From an uncultured delta proteobacterium (GTDB lineage: Bacteria > Desulfobacterota > Desulfobulbia > Desulfobulbales > Desulfocapsaceae), in assembly GCA_903901335.1 (NCBI GenBank), contig CAIUQR010000150.1, positions 1 through 64,000 of the forward strand: DNA of 64,000 nucleotides. Reading direction: 5' to 3'. Under the pieces are notes generated by a model. It was not told where the DNA came from, made no database searches, and worked only from the letters and a program-made list of their open reading frames with translations. Shown here one piece after another: positions 9,239-21,900 of this stretch (within the stretch, counting starts at the first letter, position 1; every line of letters starts with the position of its first letter). Position numbers and translations under genes: made by a program.

Positions 9239-10024
9239 ATGGAAAAGATACGCATCACCGGCCTGCAGAAGATTTTTCAGTCCGCGGGCCAGGAAATTCA
9301 CGCTCTGCAGGATATCAATCTCAGCATAGCCGAGGTGGAATTCGTCTGTCTGCTCGGGCCATCCGGCTGCGGCAAATCGACCCTGCTCAACGCCATTGCC
9401 GGGTTTATCGAGGCAAGCGCCGGAGAGGTCGTTGTGGACGGCCGTATAGTCGACGCGCCAGGGCCTGACCGGGGGGTGGTATTTCAGGAGTATGCGCTGT
9501 TTCCGTGGATGACCGTTGGCAAAAACGTCGCGTTCGGCCTGGAGATTAAAGGCCTTTCCCGCGGTGACATCGATGAACGAGTCAATGCCTTACTGCATAC
9601 ACTCAATCTCTGGGAGTTCAGGGACCGGTTCCCAAAGGACCTGTCCGGGGGGATGAAACAGCGGGTGGCCATTGCCCGCGTTCTGGCCATCGACTCGCCC
9701 ATCATGCTGATGGATGAGCCCTTCGGCGCCCTTGACGCATTGACCAGGCGAAGCCTGCAGGATGAACTGCTCAGAATCCGGAGGGAGTTCTGCAAAACCA
9801 TCATTTTTGTCACCCACAGTATCGAAGAGGCGATCTATCTGGCCGACCGCATTGTTGTGATGACCTATCGCCCCGGCACGATAAAATTTGAGCAGCAGGT
9901 GGCGATGCCGCATCCTCGAGATCCGGCCGGAGCCGAGTTCAACGAGCTGAAAAGGATATTGGGCGGTCTGGTCATGGAAGAGCATGAGCGCCATGCCAGA
10001 GATGAGATGAGGGGAGAAGGGTGA
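9239..10024 (+). CDS. ABC importer ATPase (TauB/SsuB type)
   Basis: The protein has 261 residues with Walker A GPSGCGKST (about 38-46), Q-loop VFQEYALFPWM, signature LSGGMKQR, Walker B IMLMDEPFGALD and the switch histidine in FVTHSIEEA. These put it in the nitrate/sulfonate/taurine subfamily. It energises uptake through the permease just upstream, from which it is separated by 7 bases. No sulfonate oxygenase or other catabolic gene is adjacent, so the transported compound stays open. Confidence 0.92.
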   Translation: MEKIRITGLQKIFQSAGQEIHALQDINLSIAEVEFVCLLGPSGCGKSTLLNAIAGFIEASAGEVVVDGRIVDAPGPDRGVVFQEYALFPWMTVGKNVAFGLEIKGLSRGDIDERVNALLHTLNLWEFRDRFPKDLSGGMKQRVAIARVLAIDSPIMLMDEPFGALDALTRRSLQDELLRIRREFCKTIIFVTHSIEEAIYLADRIVVMTYRPGTIKFEQQVAMPHPRDPAGAEFNELKRILGGLVMEEHERHARDEMRGEG

Positions 10025-10151
10025 GATCGTAAGCACTACACGGGATTCTCAGGTAGCGCAGGAGACCTCCCCCCCTGCGCCATAGTCAGGATAGTCTTAG
10101 CCCAATACGGGTACTCTCGCTCCAAGGATTACCAATGGAAATCTTGTAGGG

Positions 10152-10553
10152 TTGAAGTCATTTTTGAATCATTGTTTGCTTCAATTGTCTACCCATCTTT
10201 GGTGGTTTTTTGGTAACGGATTTTTCACCTTAAGGCTTGTTCAATTTCCCGAGGCCACTTCTGACCTCGCATCGCAGGTCAATATGAGCACCTCGACCTT
10301 CCACCATCATTTCCGGTCATTGACGGCAATGAGCCCGTTGCAGTACCAGAAATGGTTGCGTTTGAGTGAAGCCCGGCGTTCGATGCTGACAGATCGCCTG
10401 GATGCAACAACCGTGGCGTTTCAGGTCGGCTATGAGAGCCCCTCCCAATTCAGCCGTGAGTATAGCCGGTTATTCGGTTTACCACCCCTGAAGGATATCA
10501 TAAATCTGCGCCAGGGGGTTACCAGTGAAATGTCATACGTAGAAAATGCGTGA
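10152..10553 (+). pseudogene. 5'-truncated AraC-family regulator
   Basis: The C-terminal 90 residues are a good AraC double helix-turn-helix: [20 protein letters not shown], then [21 protein letters not shown]. Homologues with this exact HTH (AraC_N-type, about 300 residues) carry an N-terminal ligand domain. Here only about 45 unrelated-looking residues precede it. No ribosome binding site was found. I interpret it as a remnant whose sensing domain was lost. It could still be a short DNA-binding protein. It follows the ABC operon and may once have regulated it. Confidence 0.65.
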
Positions 10554-10616
10554 ACGAGGAGGCGGAGGAGTCAAACCGGTGTTAACGGCATCGTTATTTA
10601 CCAAGTAAACAAAGTA

Positions 10617-11702
10617 TCACTCTGAGTTATTTAGAGACTTGTTCAGCCAGTCTGCAAAACGTTCTCGTATACCCTTGGATAAAATTCGTCCGAAGGTTTC
10701 CGGATCATAGAGATAGAGGCAATGTCTGATCGAGGTGTAGGGGCTGAAGGTCTTGCCGGGGTTTTCTGCCATGAAATGGTCGCGATACTCTTTGATGATT
10801 TTCAAATTTTTAGTCAGGCAGGTATGGAGATCTGATTTCTGAAAGTCCTTGTTCAGTTTCAGGATGTCGTGGACGAAGTCGTCGACTTTATAGTCGTCGA
10901 ATTCAAAATCTCTGAAAAAATGGCCCGCGATACGCAGAAAATTAAAGGCGTTGACGTTTTTTAAGCCAGCGGCCGCTGCTGTCTCCCCTGTCGTCTCAGC
11001 GGCGTCATCGAGTAAATCGTTCATCGGCGCCACCGTTTCCTGCTGCATCAGTTCTGTGGTCGCATTGCGGATTTCCATGAATTCCCGGTCGGCCAGTTCA
11101 AAAAGTGCCGAGAGGACATTAATCCTGCGTTTCAGGTCAACGGGGATGGATTTTTTGTATTTGATTTTATGGTCCAGTACGCTCCAGGCATCCTGGATCA
11201 AGGACCTGATCTGCACCTCGACGGTACAGTCAACATATGCCAGATACTTCGGCAGGGAAGCCATTTCTTCATTCAAGGTCAGGTCCATGTGCAGGCCTTT
11301 GTAGCCGAAGGAATCCTCGGTACTCTCTACAGAGGATATCTTGTCGGTGACGTCGAGGATCTTGAAGTGGTGTCGTAACATCTCCGACAGCACGGTGATC
11401 TGGTCTTCATAGAGGCAAATGATCCTGATGCCGATCAGGTCGGAAATGCAATCTTTGATCTCGTAGGCCTGTTCATCGGTTTCGAGTTTGCTTTGGTATT
11501 TTCGGTGAAATTTCTTGATGCATTCCTCTTTGTCCTTGACCCGGCCTTCGATTTTGGTCACTTCACCGCCACCATCAAACTGCTTGATCAGTGAGCTGAT
11601 GATGCGGATATAGGCGTTCTTGACAGCAATAAAATGCTTCCGGTTGCCGTCGTAGAATTTTCTGAAAGTGCTTTTTTCCTGTTCGAAATCGAGAGAGGCC
11701 AT
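10617..11702 (-). CDS. RelA/SpoT-domain alarmone synthetase (stand-alone)
   Basis: The 361-residue protein has a nucleotidyltransferase domain of the RelA/SpoT type in the first 200 residues: GRVKDKEECIKKFHRKY, ISDLIGIRIICLYED, GYKGLHMDL and VEVQIRSLIQDAWSVLDHKI. There is no HD hydrolase, TGS or ACT domain, so it is a small synthetase that would transfer pyrophosphate from ATP to GDP/GTP, rather than a bifunctional Rel. It is longer than typical RelQ/RelP (about 210-250). The extra 150 C-terminal residues are helical and unfamiliar. It is convergent with the AraC remnant. Confidence 0.85.
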   Translation of the reverse strand: MASLDFEQEKSTFRKFYDGNRKHFIAVKNAYIRIISSLIKQFDGGGEVTKIEGRVKDKEECIKKFHRKYQSKLETDEQAYEIKDCISDLIGIRIICLYEDQITVLSEMLRHHFKILDVTDKISSVESTEDSFGYKGLHMDLTLNEEMASLPKYLAYVDCTVEVQIRSLIQDAWSVLDHKIKYKKSIPVDLKRRINVLSALFELADREFMEIRNATTELMQQETVAPMNDLLDDAAETTGETAAAAGLKNVNAFNFLRIAGHFFRDFEFDDYKVDDFVHDILKLNKDFQKSDLHTCLTKNLKIIKEYRDHFMAENPGKTFSPYTSIRHCLYLYDPETFGRILSKGIRERFADWLNKSLNNSE

Positions 11703-11967
11703 GCTTGGTTCCTTTTCCGTCGGTGTGCTATGGAAAGTCGGCGTCGATCATCCCCTTGCACTTTTGGAATATCCTGAATCTGCGCCGATGCATCGTGAGG
11801 GTAACCTCAATCAGGAGGTCAAATCCCGGGCGCCGTGGAGAGAGGGCATTTACCAGGCTGCACCTCAGTCGGCTTGCCAGACGCACCGCAATGCGTCGTC
11901 CGGTATGGTCAATTTCAATACACCATGGAGGGAAAGGGCACCTCCATGGTCGAACTGAAGGGCAGAA

Positions 11968-12108
11968 TCACGATTTCTGACGCGGCAATACCAGTTCAGG
12001 CCCTCCTTTCTGTTGTTTTTCATGCTTGTTATTTTCTTTCTGCTTGTGCTTATCGCTGCTCTGTTTTTGACTTTTTTCCTTGTTCTTCTTACCGCCTTTG
12101 TCTCCCAT
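11968..12108 (-). CDS. Lysine-rich small protein (46 aa)
   Basis: A short gene with a strong ribosome binding site (GAAAGGAGCCAGACC before ATG at 12108) encodes a highly charged, low-complexity peptide beginning MGDKGGKKNKEKSQK and rich in Lys, Gln and His. I recall very similar tiny conserved proteins of unknown function (MGDK-[GS]-[GS]-KK start) in many proteobacteria. It is probably unstructured and may bind nucleic acid, which is inference. It lies on the same strand between the alarmone synthetase and the NdvB-linked hypothetical gene. Confidence 0.7.
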   Translation of the reverse strand: MGDKGGKKNKEKSQKQSSDKHKQKENNKHEKQQKGGPELVLPRQKS

Positions 12109-12196
12109 GGTCTGGCTCCTTTCTCAATATTGTACTATTGCAGTGAAGATTATGCAGGAAAATACCTGCGGTTTCCAGCTCTTCCGGCCTCCCTTT

Positions 12197-12895
12197 TCAC
12201 TTTGATGGGGCGCGATCAATCCGGGGCCTGTGTTTTTTAAAAGATCCGCCATTGTCTTCCGAAGGAGTTTCATGTGGAGATTCAATTCCTTCAGGTGTCA
12301 CAGGGGTTAATCCTTCAGACATGTTGTATCTCTTTGTTAAAAATTGTGGCGTTACGCTGCGCATATATCTGATCCTGTTTGCGTCAAGGAACCAAAAAAG
12401 CTCGTCAGGGTCAAAGCCGAGCAAGGTCATACGAAGAACATTTCCTTCCGGGGTGAGCCAGTCATCTGCTTCGTGCCGGTGAATCGGCCCGCGCAAAAAG
12501 CGCTCTCCTTCGGTTGTGGCTCTGTGAAAATGTTCGAGACAATATCGTTCTTCGCGAACGCCCCAGAACATGGCCTGCAGCAACAGGGATACCATTCTGG
12601 ACCAAGTCTCGTCAGCAGCAGGTGAGGAAAATGCTTTCTTTGGGTCATGCTTAAAAAGTTTTGGCCTGGGATGGTCGGAATCATGCAATGCTTCGTTTAA
12701 TCTCCGGGCCGCCATGCCCACTCGCGCCGCCAAATCAATGCCAGGGGCCACCCTGTCCCTGAGTTCATTCGCCGAGCTCTGCGATATCTTCCCGGCAGGA
12801 ACAAAGAGTTCGGGGTGGTCGGGCTCTCGTGCAAACTCGACGCGCGCCGCTATGGAGTGCAGTGCAAAAATCAAATCAATAAATTTCATTTTCAC
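12197..12895 (-). CDS. Hypothetical protein downstream of ndvB
   Basis: The 232-residue soluble-looking protein is not recognised. The N-terminal 60 residues are hydrophobic/amphipathic (FIDLIFALHSIAARVEF), the middle is Arg/His-rich, and the last 45 residues are low complexity (Pro, Ser, Glu, Arg). It starts 39 bases after the ndvB stop on the same strand, so the two are probably cotranscribed. No catalytic motif is evident. Confidence 0.65.
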   Translation of the reverse strand: MKMKFIDLIFALHSIAARVEFAREPDHPELFVPAGKISQSSANELRDRVAPGIDLAARVGMAARRLNEALHDSDHPRPKLFKHDPKKAFSSPAADETWSRMVSLLLQAMFWGVREERYCLEHFHRATTEGERFLRGPIHRHEADDWLTPEGNVLRMTLLGFDPDELFWFLDANRIRYMRSVTPQFLTKRYNMSEGLTPVTPEGIESPHETPSEDNGGSFKKHRPRIDRAPSK

Positions 12896-12934
12896 CCTTA
12901 AAGATCCCTGAAAGAAGGATGTTCAACTTCACAA

Positions 12935-15900
12935 TCATTGCGTACCTTCATTTTCCGGAGTTCTCATCCTGACGACTAAAATGTGTTTTATCAGTCCGCT
13001 TTCCAGCGGTATCACACCGCCGGGCACACGCTTTCCATCCATCTCCACCCAGGCAACGCCGTGCTTGCCGCCGTCCGGATTTTCTACCCGGATCTCGTAG
13101 ATCGCCTCGCCGTGCCGGTAGCGGAGGCTGAAACCAGGCCAGGATGACGGGATGACGGGATGAATCTGCAGAGTGTTCCCACGTATCTGCAGGCCAAGAA
13201 CCTCTTCGGTCCAGGCCCGGTACATCCATGCCGCAGCCCCGGTATACCAGGACCATCCCCCCTGGCCGGTCCGGCCGGGCAGGCGGTAGACGTCGGCTGC
13301 GACCACATAGGGCTCAACCCCGTAATGCCAGACCGCTGCCGCGTCTCGGGCGTGCTCAATCGGATTGAGCAGACGCAGCAGTTTTACTGCCCGCTCCCCA
13401 TCGCCTTTGCGGGCCATAGCCATTGCCATCCACAGGGCGGCGTGGGTGTACTGGCCTCCGTTTTCCCGCACCCCGGGGGGGTATCCTTTAATATAGCCGG
13501 GCGAAGGCTCTGAGTGATCGAAGGGGGGCGTAAAGAGCAGGACCAGACCTTCCTCCTCGCAGACGAGATGGTGCCAGGCTGAATCCAGGGCCTGTCCCGC
13601 CCGTTCTGGATCGGCCGCTCCTGAGAGCCAAGCCCACGATTGAGGCAGGGAATCAATTTTTGCCTCCGTGTTTGCAGCCGATCCGAGCGGCGTGCCGTCA
13701 TCGAAGGTCCCCCGCAGATACCACTCGCCGTCCCAGGCTGCGCGTTCGACCCGTTGAATCAAGGCGGCTCGGTCCTCCTGATAGGTTTGTTTAAATTCCG
13801 GTTGTTTCATCAGCGTTGCCAGTTCAGCCATCCCCTGTAAACAATCACACAGGAACCAGGCAAGCCAGACACTTTCCCCCTTTCCTCCAGCGCCTACCAG
13901 GTTCATGCCATCGTTCCAGTCTCCCGTTCCCATCAAGGGCAGGCCATGGGGTCCGATCGTCAGGCCGCGGCTGATCGCACGCCTGCAGTGTTCAAAGAGG
14001 GTGGCGCGTTCAAAGGTGATTTCAGGCGTGGAGAACTGCTCGTGCTGATCGTCGGCAAGCCCAGGAGCATTCAAGAAGGGAATTTCTGTCCGCAGGATGT
14101 CGTCATCACCTGTGGACCGGACATACTGAGCGACCACATAAGGGAGCCAGAGAAGATCGTCGGAGATACGGGTCCGGATCCCGGCGCCGGCCGGTTCATG
14201 CCACCAATGCTGGACATCCCCCTCGCGGAACTGCCGGCCTGCGGCCCGCAGGATCTGGTCGCGCGCAAGCACCGGCCTAGTGTAAAGGAAGGCCATGACA
14301 TCCTGCAGTTGATCGCGAAAGCCGAAGGCGCCGCCTGACTGGTAGAAAGCCGAACGTCCCCAGATGCGGCAGCTGAGCGACTGGTACTGCAGCCAACGGT
14401 TGACAAGGAGGTCTGCGGCCAGATCCGGGGTATGCACCTCAATGGTGCCGAGCTGCTCATCCCACCAGGCTTTGGTCTCTTTGAGTGCGTCCTCCACGGC
14501 CTGGTCCTCCCGGAAGCGGAGCATCAGTTCCCGGACCTCTGCCGTCGTCCCGGCCTGTCCCAGCATGCAGATCATATCGCGTCGCTCGCCCTGTGCCAAG
14601 TCCAGGGTGACCCGGAGGACCGCGCACGGATCAAGTCCGGCCCCGATCCGCTGGGACAAACGGGACAGTTCCATAGCTAGAGGTTTTGTAAGCGAACGGT
14701 TGCGGCCGATGAAGGCGCTACGGTCGCCGCCATATGACTCGGCCGGGGGGCTGATGGCGACGAAGGCGACCCGGTCGCCGTATTCGGGGTGGTAGCGATT
14801 TCGTGCCAGTATCGCCTGGGCCTCGTCATCCCAGTGGGTTGTGACATGCATCTGGGAGGTTTCCCGGTTTTCGCCAAGGGTCAATTCGACATAATAGGTT
14901 ATGGAAAGCCTGCGCCTTCTGGAGGAAGCATTGGTGAGCCGCAGACGCTGGAGTTTGATTGGGGTACCGCCGTTCTCATCCACCGGAACAAAGACGGTCA
15001 TCTCCTGCTCGATACCGTTACTGTTATGCTCGAAGACGGTGTAACCAGCCCCGTGCCTGGCCCGATAGGCCGTCCCTTCACGGATCGGGGCTGCGGTCGG
15101 CGACCAGAAGACGCCGCTCTCCTCATCTCTGATGTAGAGCGCCTCGGATGCCGGATCCAGCGCCGGGTCGTTGGACCAGCCGGTCAGGCGGTTGCGCTGG
15201 CTGTTGCCATACCAGGTGAAGCCGGAGCCCGTTTCACTGACCATGGTGCCGAAGGAAGGACCTGCGATAATATTCACCCACGGTGCCGGGGTGTTGGTGC
15301 CGGGGCCAAGATAGATCGCGTATTCCCGGCCGTCCGGGGTAAAGCCGCCGAGGCTGTTGAAATAGTTCAGCTCCATGAAGGGGAGCGGGGCCGAAGGCTC
15401 CGGGCGGGCACGTTTTCTGGCAAGCGTCTCGAGCAGTTCCGGCGCCTCCACCGGCAGTCCCAATTGCTGGGGAAGGGTGCCGCGCGCCGCCACCAGCGCG
15501 ACGGCGGCCACAGCCTTCAGGAGTTTTTGATCGTCTTCCGGGATTTGAGCGGTGCTTTTCAGGAAGATCGCACCCGCCCGATCCGCCGCTGCCGAGAGGC
15601 TATGGGTCAGGATCAGCTGTTCCAGCCGTTCCTGAAGGGGCCGCTCATAACCACCCGCCTCCTCGTTCAGGATTACCAGGTCAGTCGACAATCCATGCAT
15701 CCGGAGGTAGGTGTGGGCCTGGAGCATCTGACGGACCAGACTGATTTCCCGTGCCTCGCCGATGCTGACCAGAATGAGCGGCAAGTCGCCCGAGATGCCG
15801 TAAGGCCACAATCCTGCCTGACCCTTGCGGTTGTCCTCAAGGCGCTTGGCAGAAACACGCAGGACGGAATTGGGAAACAACAGATGACTTGCCAGTTGTT

Positions 15901-18900
15901 GGAAGCGGCGCGCTTCGTCAGGCTGGATCCGCAGCATCCGTAACTGCTGCTGGGTCGAGTGCCAGGCGAAATCCATGGCCCGTTCGGTAGCATGGGGGTC
16001 GCTGTATTTATCCAGCAGCAGGAGAACCTGATCGCGGCTTTCCCCGGCAGCGAGCACGAAGGAAACCTGGGCGCGCCGGCCCGGTTCGAGTGTGATACTT
16101 CGCCTGAGACTGAGAATTGGATCCAAAACAAAGCCCTGGTTGCAGCCGAGCTTGTGCGTCGCCCCCATGGGACGCACAAGTGTCCGGCCGCGGCCGATGA
16201 AACGCCCCCGGTCTGTTTCAAACTGCCACCCGTTTTTATCACGGCCGGCGACGTTTTTCTGCTGAAGCAGCAGGCAATGGGCCACATAGAGAGGCGTATC
16301 ATTTTCGCCCTTCGGTCGCCGCCAGGCCAGAAGCGCCTCCTGCTCCTCGAGCGCCTCGGTCTGGATGAAGAGCTTGTTGAAGGCCGGGTGCTGGCGGTCG
16401 GCGTTGTGCTGCGCCAAGGCCAGCTCCACATAGCTTGTAAGATTGAAACGGCGGGGTCGGGTGGAGCGATTGATCAGGGTGATCCGCCGCACCTCCACAT
16501 CGTCTTCCGGGGAGACGATGACCTCGGTTTCGGTAGAGATGCCGTGATCGGTACGCTTGAATACGGCCCGGTCGAGGGCAAAGTCCACCTCATACCCGAG
16601 GGCCTTGCCGCCGACCGGATGATAGGTGGTCGACCAGAGATGATCGGTATCAATTTCATGGATATAGCAGAAGGTCCCCAGGGCATCACAGGTTGGATCG
16701 GACCGCCAGCGGGTAAGTTCCCGGCCGCCCCACTGGCTGTAGCCGCCGCCGCTGTTCGTGATCATCAGGCCATAGCGTCCGTTACTGAGCAGCAGACTCC
16801 TGGGCATGGTGGTGTGGGGTGTGGTAATTATACTTCCTGCCGGGGCAACCGGATCCGCAGTCAAGATCTGCGGCTCAGTCTGCCGTGTCGAGATAAGATG
16901 CAGCGGCGGCAGGGTCGGGATGCGCTCCTGCAACAGTGCCTCGAAGGCACGGACCCGCGAGTCACTATGAAAACGGCGCGGGAAAGGATTATCATGGAGG
17001 AAATTGATCAGCGCCAAAAAGGCCATGCCCTGGTGATGAGCCATATAGGCCTCGATAATAACACCGCGTTTCCGGTTTTTACTCAAAACATCACGCTGCG
17101 GCTGCCGGCTGAAATCCATCGCCTCGAAATAGCCGTAATCGCCAAGCAGATCGAGGCTGGTCAGTCGTTTCAGATTCAGCACGGCTGCGACAGGTGCCAG
17201 GTTCAGTGCCAGCAGGCTGGCATAGGGGGCGACGACCAGCTGTTCTTCCAGGCCGCGCTTTAATCCCAGAGCCGGTACGCCAAAGGCCTTGTACTGATAG
17301 GTTTTTTCCTGGTCCAGATCGGCAAAGGCGGATTCGGAAATCCCCCATGGCACACGATTCCTGCGGCCGTAGGAGATCTGGACCGCGACCGCGTCCCTGG
17401 CCGCCTTGTCCAGAAGGGAGTTGCCGTAGGAGTGCTGGAACAGAAGCGGCATCAGGTATTCGAACATGGTCCCGGTCCAGCTGAGCAGCACCCGCTGTCG
17501 GCTGATGGCGCCATAAGGGCGGCTTAGGGAGAACCAATGTTCCAAAGGGACATCGCCCCTGGCAATGGCAACGAAACTCCCGAGCCGCGCCTCACTGGCC
17601 AGAAGATCGTAATTGGAGACGTCCAGGCGGTTTGTGGAGACGTTGTAGCCGATGGCAAACAGCTTGCGTTTGGGGTCATAGAGAAAGCGCATGTCCATCC
17701 CGGCCGACAAGGTATGGATGTTCGTCATCAATTGCTCGGCTGATCCCAGAGTTTCTCCGGCCAGCCATTGCGCCGTGGCAAAGGCGGCGATAAGGCGGTC
17801 GAGCCAGTTGAAAAGCGTTGAGCAGTTCTCCGGAGATTCCTGCCGGATCACTGTGAGGAGACGAACCGATTCGATCCGGCCCAGGGCCAGGTCGATGAGC
17901 GATGGTGCCGTGGACAGGTCTCTGGCGATGGCAATCAGGGCATCCTCACCCAGCGGAGCAAGCTCCTGCTCGGTTTTTTCGGTAAGGATCTGCATCCAGG
18001 CGAGATAGCGATCTGCAATCGATTTCCAGGCGGCCACCTGCCCTTCCAGCTCTTTTGCCCATGGTGTGACGGCTGCGGCGACCACGACTGCCGCGATGTC
18101 TCTTGCGATCAGGCCTTGCTGGCTCAGCAGCCCGGCGATGGTGGACGGAGGAGTTTGCCAGTGGCCCAGAAGCGTGCCAAGGGTCTGGTGGCAAAAATCG
18201 GCAATCCCTTCCCGGCTCACAACCTGTTGTAGCACCTCGCCGACATCGGCCAGACCGGCAAAGGCCTTGCTGTCAAGCAGAGGCGAACGTATCAACTCGT
18301 CCAGGCCCTGTTCCAGAGCCCACAGGGCACCGAGCAGGTTGCCGCTGTCGACGGTAGAGACATAGCGGGGTTCCAGAGGAGCCAGGGTCCGGATATCGTA
18401 CCAGTTCAGGAGGTGGCCTTGATGGAGCTCGAGTGTATTGATGGTTTCCATGCTCCGGGTCAGTCGTTCGATGACCTGGTCGATGGTCAGGTAGCCGGAA
18501 TCATGAGCACCCAGAGCACTTGCCATCCAGAGGCCGATGTTGGTCGGACTGGTCCGCATGGCCAGGCGGTCCTGATGGGCGACCTGGTAGTTGTCGGGCG
18601 GCAGCCATGACGTCTCGTCGCCGACAAAGGCCGAAAAATAACGCCAGGTCCGCCTGGCGATCTGCCTAAGCAGACGGCGGTCGGACTCCGGCAGCGGGCA
18701 GTCACGCTGCTGTTCGACGGGACGCAGGTTTAAAAGCCAGCCGAGCAAGGGAGAAAGAAACCAGAGCGCGAGCCAGGGGGCGGCAAGCGGCAGGCTCCGG
18801 GGCATGACGCACGAGATGATCCAGCCCGCGACGATACTGAAAAGGCTTCCCAGGGCCAGACCGGCAACGAAAAGCGGCTGGCGGCGGGAAGCGCTCCAAT

Positions 18901-21900
18901 GCGTAGCCTGGGCTGTCCACTCCAGCAATCGGCGCCGGGAGATCAGCTGCCGGTACCAGACCCGGGCTATGGCATCCAGGGTGATTGCAGCCTGGTGCGG
19001 CAGCAGGGCGGCGTCGGCCATTGCCCGGAGAATATCATGCACCACCTTCGACAGGTCGAAATATTTCAACCCCTTGCGGGTAGTGGCCATCGTGAAGGGC
19101 TGGGCCAGAGGGTGAAAAAGCAGCTGGAGGCCGACCACCAGCGTCGCACAGACACCTATCCGCGGGGAAATGAGCCAGGAGGCAAGCAGCAGGCCGAGGC
19201 TGGTGGCGGGCAACAGGCTGCGCCGCAGGTTGTCGAGGATCTTCCAGCGGTTCAGCAAAGAGAGCGGGTTTGATTCCCGGCCGCCTTCCGGCCCGGGCAC
19301 ACGTGGAAAAATCCACCCGGCGATCTGCCAGTCCCCCCGAATCCAGCGATGGGCCCGGCTGGTATAGCTTTGATACCCTTGCGGAAACTCGTCAAAAAGC
19401 TCGATGTCGCTGGCCAGACCCACCCGGACGTGAGCCCCTTCGATCAGGTCGTGGCTCAGTATCCGCCCTTCAGGGAACCGTTCCGACAGCACCCGGCTGA
19501 AAGCGCGCACGTCGTAGATGCCCTTGCCCTGGTATGACCCCTCGCCGCTCAGATCCTGATAGACATCGGAGACAGTCTCAGTGTACGGGTCGATACCAAC
19601 GGCATCGGCGAAAAGACGGCTGAACGTCGAGGCGCTCGTACTCACAAGGGTCGGGCTTACCCGTGGCTGGATGATGGTGTATGAACCGGCCGTGATGTGA
19701 CCAGCCGTATCGAAGCGCGGCTGGTTGAGGGGATGCGCCAGGGTCTCGATCAGTCTGCGGGCCGTAGCGTGCGGCAACTGGGTGTCACTGTCCAGGGTGA
19801 TGATAAAGCGGACGTTGGCCAGATGTTCCGGGTCCCCAACAGAGACCAGAGGCGGCGCGGTCTCGGACCGCGTGCCGTCGAGCAGACGGTTCAGTTCCTC
19901 CAGCTTGCCCCGTTTGCGCTCCCAGCCGATGAATTTCTGCTCGGACTTACTCCAGGTGCGGTCGCGATGGAAGAGGAAAAAACGCCCGCCGCCGTGCCGC
20001 TGGTTGAGTGCTTCAAGACATTCTCGTGCCGTCAGAAGCAGGAGGCTGTCGTCTTCACACGAAAGTGCGGCTGCATCGGTGTAATCCGAGAACAGGCTGA
20101 AGAGAAGATTTGCTTCCTTATTTGCCAGATAGCGGATCTCCAGCTTTTCCACCTCGGCCGTTACAGTCTCGATGTTTACCAGCATCATCGGCACGACCAC
20201 CAGGGTCCGGAAGCAATCGGGAATTCCAGAATTTGCGAAATCCATTTTGGGCAAGGACCGGGGAGGCAGGGTTCGTGCGATCAGGTAATTCGCTGCCTCG
20301 ATTGCCAGCTGGCTGACCGGAATCAGAAGCAGCAGCACCAGACCGACAGCGATAGCGGGTGACCGTCCTGTCTGGCCGGAACCTGGGCTCAGGACAAAGA
20401 TGGCAATCAGGAAAATGAGCAGCGAAAAGAAGAAGCCGATCCCTGTAAAATAGACGGCGGTGTGATGAGAAAAGATCCATTCCAGAAAACGGTAACGGTA
20501 TGGTTCACGGAATGAGAGCAGCCGGGCCAGTTCAGCCCGTCCCTCCCCGACCAGCCAGGTGCCGACATAGCTGCGACGTTCATCGCCCTCTGTATTGCGC
20601 GCTGCCTGTGTTGCCAGCTTGATGATATGCTCCGCAATCTCCTCTTCGGTCCGGGCAGCGGCATGGGCGATTTCTTCAATTGCCCGGCGACAGCGGTCGC
20701 GGGTTGCAAAATCCATCCCGGGATAGATTCCGGCTGGATCGAAACGCAATATCCGGTCTACCCGGCTGACCTTTTCGAAGATCTCCCGCCAGTCAAACAG
20801 AGCAAGTTGACGCAGACTGGTGAAGGCATTGCCGCAGGCCAGCTGCTCCCTGGTCTGCCGGTTCATTTCGCGCAGGTTAAGATCATGGTGGGGGGTTTTG
20901 AGGGTTCGTTCGAGCCAGCTTTGGATCGGCGACAAGGCGGCGGCCTCATCGTAGAGCAGGCCGATCAGCTGCACACCAAAATACGGGCTGGGATTCGGTT
21001 CCGAGGCAGCAAGCTCCGCCAGGAGGGCGAAGAGCTGGTTGGAATCACGACGATTGGCGGCGATCAGCCGATTGGCCCAGAAATCGGCCAACTGACGGTC
21101 TCGGAGATCCGCCAGGGCGGTGACGGCCAGGCTCTGGATGCTTTCAATAAGGGCGATTCGCAGCATCTGAGGGATTGCCCAGAGTTCACCGATGGTCAGC
21201 GTCCGTACCGATTGATGGGCATCGAGAAAGGCCAGAATATTCTCGCGGTCCAGGTGCAAGTCCAGATGGGAAACAAGATTCTTGGCAAGACCGTAGATGC
21301 ACGGCAGGCCCCGATAGGGATCGGAGGCCAGGCGGGGGAGCTGCTGATAAAAGCGGCGGGGGAGGTTCAGCAGAACATCGCGGGCGTTTCCCTCCAGGAT
21401 GTACTCGTTATCCAATATCCAATCGGCAGCAGGCGTGGCCTTTTGTTCCAGGCGGCTTGCTGCATTGAGGTCCGCGCAGACCTGACGGAGCCATTTCCGT
21501 GCCTGCCTGAGACGCTTGAGCAGCTCGGTGGTGGGCTGTGGATTGTGATCTACCTGCTGTTCACCGGCATGGCGCTTGGCATGTTCCTGAATCTGCGTCG
21601 GAGAGAGTTTTACGGCCAGGTCCCGCGACTCCAGGCGTCGCTCGCGTTTGGAATGCAGGACAAACAGCGCCGGAGGGATATTGCCGCTTTCCCGCAAGAG
21701 AGCCATCGGAAGCGGTAATGATTCAACCGGCGCATTGATGATCAGGACGGACTCCCCGGACACGAGCCAGCGGCCGTGCTTCCGCATGATGCTGGTAAGC
21801 ACACCAAACCGTTCGCGTCGGAACCATGCGAGGGCTGCCAGGGCACCAATGGTGGCAAATGCCGGGATCACTGTCAGGGGAGTGGAGACGTTCCAGGCAG

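Noticed and set aside
12013-12240. Hydrophobic plus-strand frame
   Set aside because: It is the antisense of the lysine-rich gene (Lys codons read as Phe/Leu on the other strand).
14789-17263. Two long plus-strand frames (384 and 434 codons) antisense to the NdvB-like gene
   Set aside because: They are shadows of a GC-rich long coding sequence. They lack ribosome binding sites and protein-like composition, while the opposite frame has clear GT84/GH94 motifs.
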